Source: Paramecium sonneborni (lineage: Eukaryota; Ciliophora; Oligohymenophorea; Peniculida; Parameciidae). Taken from it: DNA of 15,507 nt. The stretch lies in contig CAJJDN010000379.1 in NCBI GenBank assembly GCA_905182985.1, positions 1-15,507 on the forward strand, in the 5' to 3' direction. Each line of letters opens with the position of its first letter. Position 1 is the first letter of the stretch. Under the pieces are notes generated by a model that ran no database searches, was not told the DNA's origin, and saw nothing but the letters and a program-made list of their open reading frames with translations. A program made the position numbers and the translations under genes. Positions 1 through 12,116 of this stretch are shown piece after piece.

Positions 1-3000
1 GAAGTTTATAATTTAATTTGATTTTTTTAATACTCCATTTGTATCAAATAATGATACAAATATAGATCGTTAAGCCTTTGTGTTAAGAATCCATGCAATC
101 ACAAATCGATTATTGTTTAATCCTTGAACTACAAATGGCCTATCATAATATTATAAATATTAGATGGACAAATTATCAACAAATGTAGGTGTTCCAATTC
201 TATTCAGTTCTGAATCGAATATCTAAAAATAGAGTTCAGATTAATTATTAATATCTCCATCAGCCCATATTATAATTACATTATTATTAGGTAAAATAGT
301 AACATCAGGCATGAACTATGAATTCTTTGTGTTTATATTGACTTGTATAATCTAATTAATTGCAATTCCTTCTGGACTAATCAATTATGCATAAACTCCA
401 AAACCGCTTCCATCTTATAATTCACTTTACCATACAATAACAGAGCCACCATCTGAAAATGAAGCAACTCTAGGTAAGTTCTCAGCATAGTTAAATGTAT
501 TATCTAATTATTTTTCAATTGGTTGACCAATCAAAGTTTAACAATTAGAGGAATCATCACTATAATATTATGTCTAACAAACATCACATGTAAATGGTTA
601 TGAACAACTTATGCAATTACTTGAACAAATTGGCATACATTTCTAATTCAATAATTCATAATTCTCTATGCAAGATTAACATCTAATTATAGCTGTACAT
701 GATAAACAAACAGATAAACAAGAAAAATCTTAGAATTTTAATCGCTAACCTGATAAACCAACCCTTACAATCATTGATTTACCTTAATTATCATGATTCA
801 ATCCCTATTCTAACCAACTGAATAATAAATCGTCATTTTATTATTTTATATAAGTAAATGATCCTTAAAATAGAGATGTGGGTGATATCAATTCTTAAAA
901 TAAGATAAATTTCATTTAGTAATCATATATTACTAATTTATATCTTCTTGACTAAAAAAGTTATTAGACAAAAATGTAACTTATTTATGAATAGGTTATT
1001 CTAACAATTTATGCATTTTAATAAGATATATCGAATGAAGGAAGATCTTCATTTATTAAAACATCCATTAATGGGGACATTTTTACAAAACGATTAAACC
1101 CTGCAAAAATAAAGAGTTCCCCTTAGAATTTTTTGATTAAACCTTGATTCTAATAAATTGGAAATATATCTCCTAAATTTCTTTCATTTTATTTTTGGCC
1201 ACTGAAATCATAATTTTAAATCCATTATTATCCATTTTTAACATCATAGAGAATTACATAAATATAATCATCGATTAGAATATCATTGATATTCCATTGA
1301 TAGCAATCATAATTTTAATCTAAGAACAGGTTTTATAATTTTCTATCTTAAGTATGAAAGATTATTGATGGAACTAATTAATTTCCTTGTAGATCTAAAA
1401 GAATTAATTCAGGAACATTACAAACCTTGATCGAAGGATTTGGAGAAAACTGACCAGCAATTACTTTTCGATCTCCATTTACAAATAGTATTAATCCACC
1501 ATAATAAGTATAGAGTTTAATATTTTATAATTACAAGTAAATAAACTCTGATGATAATAGATCATCTAATTTGATAATATTTGGGATCATTTCAAAGTTA
1601 TCTTTAAAGTAAACAATAATTCTTGAATCATCATTTGCTAACAAAACCACAAGTTGATTAGATTATTTATGATATGCTGCTGTAAAAGCCTGATAATTAG
1701 AATACTCTAAACTCATAATAGGTTAAGGATCAAATACTAAACTGCCATCATTAGTAAAACTTTATGCAAATAATTATTTTGTGTCATAATTAAGCCACAA
1801 ATGGATAATTTATCCTTAATCATTTTCTAAAATGAGAGGAGTAGATTATGCTTATTGAACATTATCTTAAAGAACAAATTCTTAATTTAATGAATAATCA
1901 ATAGCCTTGCATTCAATGTTGATTTCATCTAAATAATAGCCTTTATTACAACTAACACAACGATCTGACCAATAAGTGCATGAATAGCAATTAGGTATTA
2001 AACATATAGGTTGACATTAATTATAACTATCTAAAAAGTATCCATCAAAGCATTCATTGCATGAATTTTATTATGTGCATTTTCTACAAAATTATGAACA
2101 TAAAATAGAATTAAATGGCTAAATAATTCCATTTCTATTTAACTTTTGCGCATAAATCTATGATCCTTCATTCCAGGTAACTATTATTGATCCATCTAAA
2201 AATGCTGAAATTATAGGATTTACTGGTTGTTAACTATTGAAACTGATTGGTATAAATCCAGATTATTAATTGCCATTTAAATCGAAATAAACTACTCTGA
2301 GATCAATATTTCTAAAATTTTTTTCACTAATACCTGAAAATGTAATTGCAAAACCATTTGTTATGGCTGCTACATCTGGTTTTAATTCTCTAACATAATC
2401 AATACCAAAATAATTATATTTTGTTGTGATCAAGTAAGGGTCAAAAATAGCATAAACAATTGCATGCTGTTAATATGATTTAATTTCCTATTGATTTGAT
2501 AATTGTGAATTAGATTATACTTTATCTACCCATAAAATAACAATGTTTCCGTTTTCTAATTTAGCAGCTGATGGTTAAATTGGAACTACTGAGTCAAAAA
2601 TAAAATTAGTATATCTAAATAAGTCATAACCAAACTGTGTTAATACTATTCTTTAATTTTCTTAGTATACTACAAATATAAAATCAATTGTTGAAATTAT
2701 GGATGGTTCTCTTTTGAACCAAAATTCTAAGTAATATGGATAATTGAATTTATTTTCAGTTTACCATTGCTACCATTCCCAATAATCCTAATAAAAATAT
2801 CCAACATATTCTATTTATGATCCAGTATTATTTATATCATATTTTTTGATAAAAATTTAATTATTTCCAAATAATACAAATGCTGCTTCATCATTCGCAA
2901 GATATTCTACTGTAACAAATTATATTCCTCTACATTCTACAGTTTCATCATAAACAATAAATTCAGATCCAACTTTTTACAAAGTCTTATCATATTTTTA

Positions 3001-6000
3001 TGCTTTAATTTATACTAAATTAGTTTGATCTATCCACACTAACAATACTTCATCTTAGCTTGATATTGAAAAATCAAAATATCCTATATTTATGTTTTGA
3101 GCTAAAATAACAATTTCACTACTATTTTCTCCATTTTATTAATGAGTTTATCCATATAAAACCATTTAGTCTTTCAATAATTGTAGTGTAACAACTAATA
3201 CAGTTCCATCACCCAAAGCTCTCACTCTTGGCATAATATATTCTTTTTCTAAAGATATTCCGATTTTTTTTTCATATATGATATTTTGATCAATCTAAAT
3301 ACATTATGAATTATCTTAAATTCGATAACCATCTTAACATTAAATACAATATTATTATTAAGTTCCAGAATTTTGGCAAAATAAACAGTGATCAAATTAG
3401 CAGAATATTTAACATTGATGTTAATCATCTAAATAATAATTCGACTCACAACTTGAGCACTGTTAGTTAGAATTTTATGAATTAATACAGCTTAGACAAT
3501 TTTCAGGACATATCTATCCCCAATTTTATAATTTATTACACTTATAATCTTGTCTCTCAAATAAAATATGTAAATTATTATTTGGCATATCTAATTATAT
3601 TACAGACATAACTAAAAGATTATTATTAAGATATTTTTTAATTATCCCATATCTTAGTTGATTTTACCATTTATTATACTAATAAAATTATACTTCCTTA
3701 TATTATGACAATTATTCCATATTAAAATTGAGTGGTACTAATTTCATTGATCTTTGAACATAATTATGCTAGTTGATCAAGTAATTGAGAACAAATGAAC
3801 GATCTAATTATAAAATTTAAACTCTGTTATAGTCCCAGCATGTTATACAACAACCTGGACATTAATAATCCCAAGATAATTATATTTGATTTTAATAAAA
3901 GGCTGATGTTTTAATCAATTTAAATTCTTTATCAAAATCAAATCTTAAAATTCCTCCTGGTAAGATTTTAAATAAGATAAACTCATCTTTTTAAATTTGA
4001 TAAATTTTTGAATAAGAATCCTACCACCACCAATGCCAAATAATAGTAAGTTCAGACTAAATTTAACCTAATTTAATTTATTAACGTGTTGTAGAATAAT
4101 CAATTTTATCAACTAGACTAACTTAAACAATACTATTTCTATAATCCCAATAATAATATATATTTTAATAACTATTTGTGACCACTAAATGAGTTTCTGT
4201 TTCAAGTATTGAAATTAAATTATTATTATTCCACCATTCCCAATAGTAATTTTCCAAGTAATTATCATTTAAAGGAATATCTGGACTAACCTAATAGAAT
4301 TTATTATTATATATTCTTAAATAAAGTTTTGGGTTAGTAAATTAATAGCCATTATTATCATTCATATAAGATATTGCAAATCCTCCATCTGATAAAGATT
4401 TTATAGCCAATAAGTTATAATTATAAGATTATTAATACCACCAGTAATAGTAATTCCATAGAGAAAATGTGTAAATAGGATGATTTCTTATTTCTCTTCC
4501 ATTTTAATCATAAACATGCAACCTAATTTCATTATTAGTATTTGTAGAGAAAGATCGATGGATAATAGCAAAGTTACCATTAGATAATGCAGCAATTCTC
4601 ATAAGTTATTCATCTCCAGCTCCCCAAATATATTATTCATTGATAATTACTTATCCTTAATTATTAATAAGTTTAAAATAAATCTCTTTCCTATCTTTAT
4701 AATAAGTAACAACTATATTTCCATTGGGAAGAGTTACAAAATCTTAAACTTCATAATTTTAATCAACCCCTATTTGATAAAGCATTTATTTATCATAAAG
4801 AACTATTTTTTCGCATTAACCTTTATAGTTTGTAGTATATCCTGGTTAACATCGATAACAGGAAGTAGGTCTGAACCAATCAAAATAGCATTCTTGACAA
4901 TTTTAAGGGCATTAAGACATACAAATAGATTTTGTTGAATCAAAATAAAATCCTTCATTACAGGATTCACATAAATTTTATTTACTGCATTTATTACAAT
5001 TAGTTTAGCATAATACATTTGATATTTTTAATATATTTCCATTTGTATCTAGTCTTTTAGCATATAAGCCGTTACCAGATTAATCTCTTTAACTTCTTTT
5101 AAAATAATCATCACTAGTAAAAACGTATTAAGACCATGTTACAATAAATTAATGATTTCCATTATATGTTAATTTAATATTATTAATTTATCCGTTGTAA
5201 TCATTAAGTTTTTTAGTTAATCTTTTTGATGATACTAAATAATTATCAAAAAATTCGACTTGAATTCTTTGATATTCATATAAAGGAGCTTATTATTTTT
5301 AATTGAATGCTAAAATAATACCATCCTGGACTTAGCAGAGTTAAATTTATTCAATCATCAATTCGACATTAATAACGACTTGATCTCCAATTTTTTCAAT
5401 TTACTAATTAAATCTCTAAATTTAAGCAGATTAATAATTTGACCAAGCAACTACTAATTAGTTTAATTCATTTTTTGTGATGCTGTAATAATCACTATTA
5501 ATATCTAATTATTTTCCATTTATAATATCGCCTTCACTACTTATAGTAATGATTGACAATTTATTGTCAATATCTCTCCTAAGAATATAAAGTGTACTGT
5601 CTATTTAAGTCATTTAGATTAATTAGGAACTACAGCACTAAGCATCTCCAATTAAATTTGATTTAAACTCTATTAAATCCTTATCATATAATTTCAATCT
5701 AATTTAGTTATAACCTCTAATAGTTCTCATTCCTAAAACAACAGCAACATTATTATTTGATAATTGTAAAATTTGATAATCAACGTAATCATTAAAGAAT
5801 ATAAGATTATTAATTAATATATCGCTTGTGACTGAATCATAAACAACAATTTCATTTCCAATCCTTTCGAAATTAATTGAAAATTTCTGCATTAGAATTC
5901 TCATGACATTAGATGGGCTACTGTCCTTCCAAATTACAATAAATTCATTATTTTAAAGTGCTGCCACTCGAGGATTTTCTTAAACACCAATAAAATCTTT

Positions 6001-9000
6001 AGTAATCAATGTTTCTGCCCCTATTTTTGAAAAGGAAGTGTCAAATAATTATGCATAAATGGAAACACCATAGGCACTTTAATGCTGACTATTCCAAACA
6101 ACAACAGAATTCCCATTTGATAGAGTTGCTATATTTTGATTATATTAAGATCCAAACTAATGGGTATTAATCAATTATTAATTTAATTCAGGATCCAAAT
6201 GGACACACTCATTATATGTATTCAATTCAAACCCTGCACTGCAAATTATTTAGCCATATTCATCACAGTAATCAGCATGATTTGGACAATTTTTTATACA
6301 CATTTGATTTTAAATCTAATACCCATCTTAACATTTTAAGCAAGAATAATTATTATTACATTCTTAACAATTCTAAATACAAACAACTTGATTTAATTGC
6401 ATCTGATTACCATACCCATCAATTCTCATTATGAATATAGTTGATTGTATTTCAGAACTTAAACCAATATCAACTAAGATATAATCTTAATGTTATAATT
6501 GTTCAATTTGGAAATATTTATGTTCATAACTAAATGATCTAATCTACTAAAACTATTAACTACCATAGTAATCATTAAATTTATGTACTACGATTCTTTT
6601 TCTGGTTTAAGTTAGAAATTCAGATGACTTAGAAAATACTGAAAATGATGAGCATTCAGTGTTACCCATTAGAATTGGATTTTCTAATTATTCCATATAA
6701 TATCTTTAAATGTTCATATTACCAGTTACTTAATTCAAATAACTATCAAGAGGGCTGACCAAAATTTGCTTGATGTATTATTAATTCTCTAGAATTGATT
6801 CACTCCATGCTAGAACAATACTTCCACATTAATTAACAACATGAGTTGGAGTATAGAGAGCATTTCCACTTTCATAAATAATTTTATTTGATTCTCCTAC
6901 ATCTTTTTCAACTCTCAAGCCTTTTAATTACTTTCCATCACATACATATAATATTATATATATTTAAGGATTGTAAATTATTATGTCTAAATTATCAACT
7001 TTACTTGTAGTTTCAATAATTTATGGATTCAATAATACGAGATTATCAATTTCATAAATAGCGAAATACCCATAAGTTTATGAGTCTCTATAAGAAATAT
7101 ATGCAATAATTAATCTATTGTCTTATCTTTTTAAAACAACAGGTTTTTAATCATAGACATTTGGTAATGCTAAATTATCAATTGTTACTTCAGTAATTTA
7201 TTCTATTAATTCCTTATTATAAATTTGAAGAACTAATCTACATTAGATATTACAATCTCCCTCAAACCAAACTATTGCAAATTTATCATTAGCTAAAGTA
7301 ACAACTTATGCATATTATCTATCATTTTACCAAACTATAGGCCTAACTTCTCCTTATTTTTATCTATTGTTGTCATAAAACTAAAAATATAATGTTTAGA
7401 TAGAATTCAATTTATCATTCCAGACAACTACAAAACTACTATCGGGAAAACTACTTATTGAAGTTCTAGTCAATTAATAATCTTCTATTTTTGTTATACG
7501 CTATTCTTCTACCATTATTTAATCAAATTAACAATAATTATCTTATAAATAATAACCAGGTTAACAGATATCACAAACATTTCTAACAGTACATTGTTAA
7601 CAATATGAATCACACTATAATTTACATTTAATTCCATCAAAATAATAACTATTAGAGCATCTTGAACAAGAAGTTGTTGTCATACAGGTTTCACAATTTT
7701 ACATACATGTCACTGAAGTGAGTGGTATTAGTTACAAATGTTTATTAAATTTGACTGCAAATATTGTATATTCTGAAGCCTCTTATTCTTACCATGTAAT
7801 TATTGTATCTCCATTTTCTAAACATCCTATTTAAGGATTGCTTGGATAGTTACTAAAAACAGGCAATTAAACTTATGTTGATGATATTGTTCCATTTATT
7901 GAAAATGATTAAATAAACATTTTTCTTTAATCCGTTTCATATCCAATCCATAATACTACAATTTAATCTTAATATAAAGCAGCCTTTATACTATCAATTA
8001 CCATTCCAGTTGATATATATTAACTTTAAATTTAAGAATTGTACTAAAAATATTTTATTTCAAAATCTCTCTCATATTTTATAAATTAAATTTTAGTTTG
8101 AGACGTTAAGATTTTATAGAAACTTTCCAAACCAATATCTTGATTATAATAATAGTCGTCAAGATTATAATTTACTTAAGCTAAATTAGTTGTTGCTTAA
8201 TTAAACCCTAAAGAATCCATTTAAAAGCTTTAAAATTGATAATAAATAAAATTTGCATCAATTTATATTTCTAGGTTTTTAATTCTTTGGCTATTTGTAT
8301 CATAATCTCTCATTGTCTCTTACCGTATTTCGTAGTAGAACTAAATAAAAGAAAATCTTATTAATTAAATCCCAAAATGATTATCGGAAAATTTCTTCTG
8401 AACTGCAAGAATAATGTGGCTTTAAACATATGTTGCTATGTCATATTAAAATTGATTCATCTCATCGTAATTCAGATAATCAATATTATTATAAAGGATT
8501 CTCCAATCACTTCTGAAATTACCCTCTGTATCTATAATTCTAAAAAAGATTTCTCTATATCTAAAAAAAGAAAAAAGGAAATATTCTCCAAATGCCTTAA
8601 CTTTGGGTAACATTGAATTATCATATTCAATGAACTCATTTTTTATTTATTCCCCATGAGGATTAAATACTTTAAAAAATGAATAGTACGTATTGTCAAC
8701 AACGTTGTGTTCCATCCAAGCTACTATTATATTTCCATTTTTAGCTATAGCAATTTATGAATTTGATTCAATTCTATTTAAGTGGTCTTATAATTTAACA
8801 TAAGAATTTAACTATGCTTAATTGCATTCTCTATCATTATTTAATTAATATCCTTCATTACAAATCTCACATTGATCTACTTTCTCACATTTAAAACAAT
8901 TAGCTAAACAAACCAATGAACACTTATTTTGAGTATCTAAAACATAATTAGCCTTACATTAAGAACACTTTAAGTTATCATCACATAATGAACAGTTTTC

Positions 9001-11595
9001 TTCACACATATTGATTAGTCCAAGTAATTAATCTTCTTCTATAGATATCTATTGAAGATATATTTAATTAGTAGATAAATTTCCACTATTTTTAAAAGCT
9101 ATCATAGTGAAGAATAAATATTTTTAATCAAAACTTTCTATTTCAACGAATCCAGGTTGAATGGAATTCTAATTTAATATTAATTTATTTTTAATGATTC
9201 CATTCTCTTAATGTAAATAGTTTAATGTTTTAAAATTACCATCTAAATAGTATTGTTCATAAATTAATACAAAACTATTTGAATTTAAAGCTTTTAATTC
9301 AGGATTGCTTTGCTTTTAATTAAATTAAGAGAAATATAAGACATCTTCCTGCCATATAAAAACAAACAGCTAGTTGTTCAAATCTTAAACAGCTATCATT
9401 AATTCATTTGTTTTTGGAACAACCGAAAGAGATGGATTTTATAAATATCTACAACTCCAATAATTTTAATAACTTTAAAATTTTTAATTAATTATCCCTC
9501 CAAATTGATCTAGTATATATAATACTGCATCACATTCTCTTGTTAATAATACGTTAATGTTTCCAATTCCATCGACGACTGCATCAAAAATTTTCTTTCT
9601 TTAATAATAATAAATGTTTCCAATATTGATTTCCGCAAAAAAATGTGAATTTTTTAGGTTACCATTATAATCATACGTAAAAGATAAAACTCTTTGATAA
9701 TAATAATTTTCAAAGCCTCCCTATATAAAAATAGTGAAAAATTAGTTTGTATCTAACACTTTAAAAATAGTTGTTAATTACGAGAAACTATATAAACCTT
9801 CATTTTCTTAGCCTGATAATTAAATTTATTTGATTTATTGTAAGTCTGATACTTGCAATTAAAAGTAGATAATTTCAATTTTGTTTGAGATTTTTTTTAA
9901 CAAATATAGATGTAGAACATTTTCTTTATAGAATAAATCAAAATTCAAGACATCTTCACCATCTAATGTTTATTATAAGATTGTTTAGCCTATTGCATTC
10001 AAGACTTTTATTTATAAAAATTGCTACTCTTAGTTTTGTTCTTAATAGATTATAATAACTCTTCTATCAGGTAATAATGTGAATTTAGAATTTTCTTTAA
10101 ATGTTGTTTCAGAGAGACTGACTCTTAATTCTCCATTTGATATACTATTACTATTATTCTCAATACATTAAAGCATATTTGTTAAAATAAATCCCTCTTG
10201 GCAAAGTTCACATGCAATTTAATTTGAGCATTTCTAACAATTTTAAATGCATTATGGCTAGCAAAAATTATCAACCAAAGAAAAATTTTATAAGCACTGC
10301 TTACATAAACCATTTTGACAAGTATCACAATTAGCACCACAATCATCAATATTCAATTATAAGTTTAATTCAGATAAGTATAAATTTTACTTATACTAAG
10401 GATGCAGGGTTTCTGGCATTCCATCAATCCATTATACAAAAATAGAATTTCTACCTGATCTTTAAATTGAATATTTATAAATATTCAAATCTTCATAATT
10501 AATTACTCTTTGTTAAATAAAATCTAAATTCTTGTTATTTAAATGAACTAGATTAAAAATAAAATTATAAGGATCCACGCCTACAATAACAAATGAATCT
10601 TCCAAAGCCTATAATTAAATTAATCCACTTCTAAAATAGCCATAATATTCCCAAGAAGGATAAGCAGTAGCAGGAGGAATATCAGGCGAAACATAATAAT
10701 AATAGTTTTTCAAGTTATTATTGAGAATGGCTTAAAATCTATTATCATATACATAAAGTGCTATCCAATCATAATTAGGTTAAACAACCACAAAATTATT
10801 ATTTGAAAGTGCTGTAATTTTTGGTTAAAAGTGTTAAAATACATGATCATATTAATATAATTTAAAAGTTCTTTAAATTTATCCATCTTAATTTAAAATA
10901 GTAACTTAATTACTATAAGTATCTTCTATCTTTTGTATTAAAACAATAACTAATAATTAATTTACAGCAATAGACACTTACTTAGAAAAGATCAAATTAA
11001 CATTAGATGTTCTAGTATTATCTTAGTAGTCATAAATGGTTCCATGCCATATTTTTGTTTTATTAGGACCTTTGTACAGAATTAATAACTTAGTTTCATT
11101 AATATAATAAATATAATGAAATTCTGATACAAAATCCCAATGAACTTCTAAATGAATATCATTTATTTCTTGTTTTTAGGTGATTGGATTTAAATCAAAA
11201 TTTATGATTTAAATATATAATTTGGTTGTCTCTATCTTTTTTTCGATCCAACTTAAAGCAAACCCAATATTGCTTATTAACGTCACTTTAGGCCTTGTAC
11301 ATTCTGTATTTAAATCACCAAATTTTAGTTCATTTCCAATTTTTGTTTCATCTCTCTCATATTTTTATAAAATGATGGATTTCTTTTCATTTTCATCCAC
11401 CAGGCTCTACACAAATAATAATTATTTATTTGGAAAGACAACTGTTTACATATTCTATTCTACCTGAGTAGAAAATTAATCAAATTGCCATTTCGTACTA
11501 GAAGGAGTAGACTCAGCTAAAATTCTTTGATTTCCTTCAACCAAGTGGCATCCCAATATTAAAATAAATGCAAAACAATACAAGTAATTGCGCAT
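1..11595 (-). CDS. Giant modular cysteine-rich secreted/surface protein, 3' end beyond the window
   Basis: Seen: with TAA/TAG read as Gln, the frame from the ATG at 11593-11595 is open to base 1 (3,865 codons, no in-frame TGA, no intron needed). I translated every 20-codon line. Residues 1-21 form a signal peptide (MRNYLYCFAFILILGCHLVE). The rest alternates about 370-residue segments of short hydrophobic-strand repeats, ending in VW or IW, with eight Cys-rich blocks beginning at residues 418, 864, 1297, 1739, 2196, 2686, 3166 and 3626. Upstream in-frame ATGs exist at about 11715, 11808 and 11889 because the frame stays open to 11937. That stretch is low-complexity AT sequence, and the signal peptide begins right at 11595, so I chose this start. 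Known: the Cys blocks resemble the furin-like/growth-factor-receptor Cys repeats common in ciliate surface proteins, and the strand repeats resemble beta-propeller-like repeats of large adhesins. Inferred: a type I surface receptor or adhesin. No catalytic motif was seen and the ligand is unknown. Confidence 0.9.
385..468 (-). repeat. Clearest strand-repeat unit of the giant protein
   Basis: This unit reads VASFSDGGSVIVWQSE, followed by LQDGSGFGVYAQ. It is the best-preserved example of a motif repeated throughout the protein: small residue-L-(S/P)-(N/D)-G-hydrophobic strand-VW, then a D/G turn, then (V)YAQ.FD..G. Known: closely similar motifs occur in repeats of large bacterial and protist adhesins and are expected to form propeller-like beta sheets. 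Confidence 0.7.
541..720 (-). repeat. Cys-rich block 8 of the giant protein (residues 3626-3685)
   Basis: Twelve cysteines: VCLSC, CQSCIENYELL, NCISC and CDVCQTQYYSDD. It starts 460 residues after block 7. Another strand-repeat segment follows to the left edge, so at least one more block or the C-terminus lies outside the window. Confidence 0.85.
1909..2100 (-). repeat. Cys-rich block 7 of the giant protein (residues 3166-3229)
   Basis: Twelve cysteines: FCRKC, CNECFDGYFLDS, NCYSC and CVSCNKGYYLDE. It starts 480 residues after block 6. Confidence 0.85.
3301..3540 (-). repeat. Cys-rich block 6 of the giant protein (residues 2686-2765)
   Basis: Thirteen cysteines. A regular 12-Cys block (NCLSC, CSSCESNYYLDD, HCLFC, CIQCQDGYRI) is preceded by an extra Cys ten residues earlier. 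With about 80 residues it is the longest block, because its loops are longer. Confidence 0.85.
4813..5010 (-). repeat. Cys-rich block 5 of the giant protein (residues 2196-2261)
   Basis: Twelve cysteines: NCNKC, CESCNEGFYFD, NCQEC and CYRCQPGYT. The second unit carries a longer loop (YFDWFRPTS) between its CxxC pairs. Confidence 0.85.
6040..6132 (-). repeat. Second well-preserved strand-repeat unit of the giant protein
   Basis: It reads IATLSNGNSVVVWNSQHQ, followed by SAYGVSIYAQLFD, matching the unit at 385-468. A further copy follows within about 60 residues (VAALQNNEFIVIWKDSS, near 5910-5965). This shows the tandem nature of the repeats inside each segment. Confidence 0.7.
6205..6381 (-). 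repeat. Cys-rich block 4 of the giant protein, with a reduced cysteine set (residues 1739-1797)
   Basis: Only ten cysteines are present. The first six-Cys unit is regular (NCQEC, CLKCQDGYQI). The second reads CPNHADYCDEYGQIICSAGF and lacks two of the expected cysteines, so a disulfide pair has probably been lost or rearranged. Confidence 0.8.
7531..7707 (-). repeat. Cys-rich block 3 of the giant protein (residues 1297-1355)
   Basis: Twelve cysteines: NCETC, CSRCSNSYYFDG, YCQQC and CDICQPGYYLQ. It starts 433 residues after block 2. The CxxC-x-x-GYY(L/F) ending is the same as in blocks 5, 6 and 7. Confidence 0.85.
8824..9006 (-). repeat. Cys-rich block 2 of the giant protein (residues 864-924)
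   Basis: Twelve cysteines in the same two-unit arrangement as block 1, with the signatures ENCSLCDD, KCSQC, NCFKC and CEICNEGYQL. It starts 446 residues after block 1. Confidence 0.85.
10165..10344 (-). repeat. Cys-rich block 1 of the giant protein (residues 418-477)
   Basis: Twelve cysteines form two tandem six-Cys units with the pattern C-x3-C-x2-C-x4-C-x2-C-x10-C, then C-x3-C-x2-C-x5-C-x2-C and a last Cys after a QEGF-type turn. The paired CxxC spacing and the aromatic/Gly turn (NGLCKQC; CELCQEGF) fit disulfide-bonded furin-like or growth-factor-receptor repeats. It ends the first strand-repeat segment (residues 22-417). Confidence 0.85.
11533..11595 (-). other. Signal peptide of the giant protein
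   Basis: Residues 1-21 read MRN, then a hydrophobic core (YLYCFAFILILGC), then HLVEG before a polar Gln/Asn/Ser/Thr-rich region. This is a standard n-, h- and c-region layout. It sends the protein into the secretory pathway and supports ATG 11595 as the true start. The exact cleavage site is uncertain, near residues 21-22. Confidence 0.8.
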
Positions 11596-12116
11596 ATTTT
11601 ATTTAAATTAAAAAAAAATAGGATATGAAAATTCATTATAAAGGTATTTTTATACCCCGTTGCAATCTGATAATAAATATTAAATATTATAAAAATAATC
11701 CGATTGATGAAACATCTTTTTAATGTTACAATATTATTCTATTTCTTAATTGGATCTTTATAGAGGTTTAATTAATTAATAGATTTAGAAATATTGCTTA
11801 GTGGCCATGTTGTAATTAAATGATGCTGACTTTTATATTTGAAATTGAAAAATTGGATTATATTCCTTGATTATTTCTTAAATTATCATTCTTAGTTCAA
11901 AAACTTAAATTATTAACAAATTAATACACTATTTTCATTTCTGAATTTTGCCTTTTTTTTACATTTATTTAATATAAAAATTATTAAAAAAATTAATTAA
12001 ATTAATTAAATAAAGTCTCTTAAAATAGAGTTATTATGAAGATTTAAATCTTAATATAAAAAGTTTGATCACTATAAATAAATGAATTAATAAGTCATAT
12101 TTTCTAAAAATATTTA
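11596..12116. promoter_or_regulatory. Upstream region of the giant gene, copy 1
   Basis: This 521-base, very AT-rich stretch lies between the giant gene's start and the channel fragment's stop, and must hold the giant gene's promoter. No conserved gene or tRNA was seen. It contains a perfect inverted repeat, GGTAT-TTTT-ATACC, at 11643-11656, about 50 bases before the ATG. It also holds TTAATTAA-rich runs near 11990-12010. No promoter element can be named with confidence. The same sequence recurs at 13566-14086. Confidence 0.4.

Noticed and set aside
4803..5018. 71-codon minus-strand open frame with an ATG
   Set aside because: It is one frame off the giant gene over Cys block 5. The true frame gives a regular 12-cysteine block at the same place.
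5704..5904. 66-codon minus-strand frame as a separate small gene
   Set aside because: It is in the giant gene's own frame, bounded only by TAA/TAG codons that mean Gln here.
6216..6434. 72-codon plus-strand open frame
   Set aside because: It is antisense to Cys block 4 of the giant gene. The AT-rich minus-strand coding sequence creates such frames, and no domain is visible.
8377..8610. 77-codon plus-strand open frame
   Set aside because: Antisense to a strand-repeat segment of the giant gene, which reads through this region without interruption.
11222..11467. 81-codon plus-strand open frame
   Set aside because: Antisense to the N-terminal part of the giant gene; its hydrophobic look follows from the complementary sequence.
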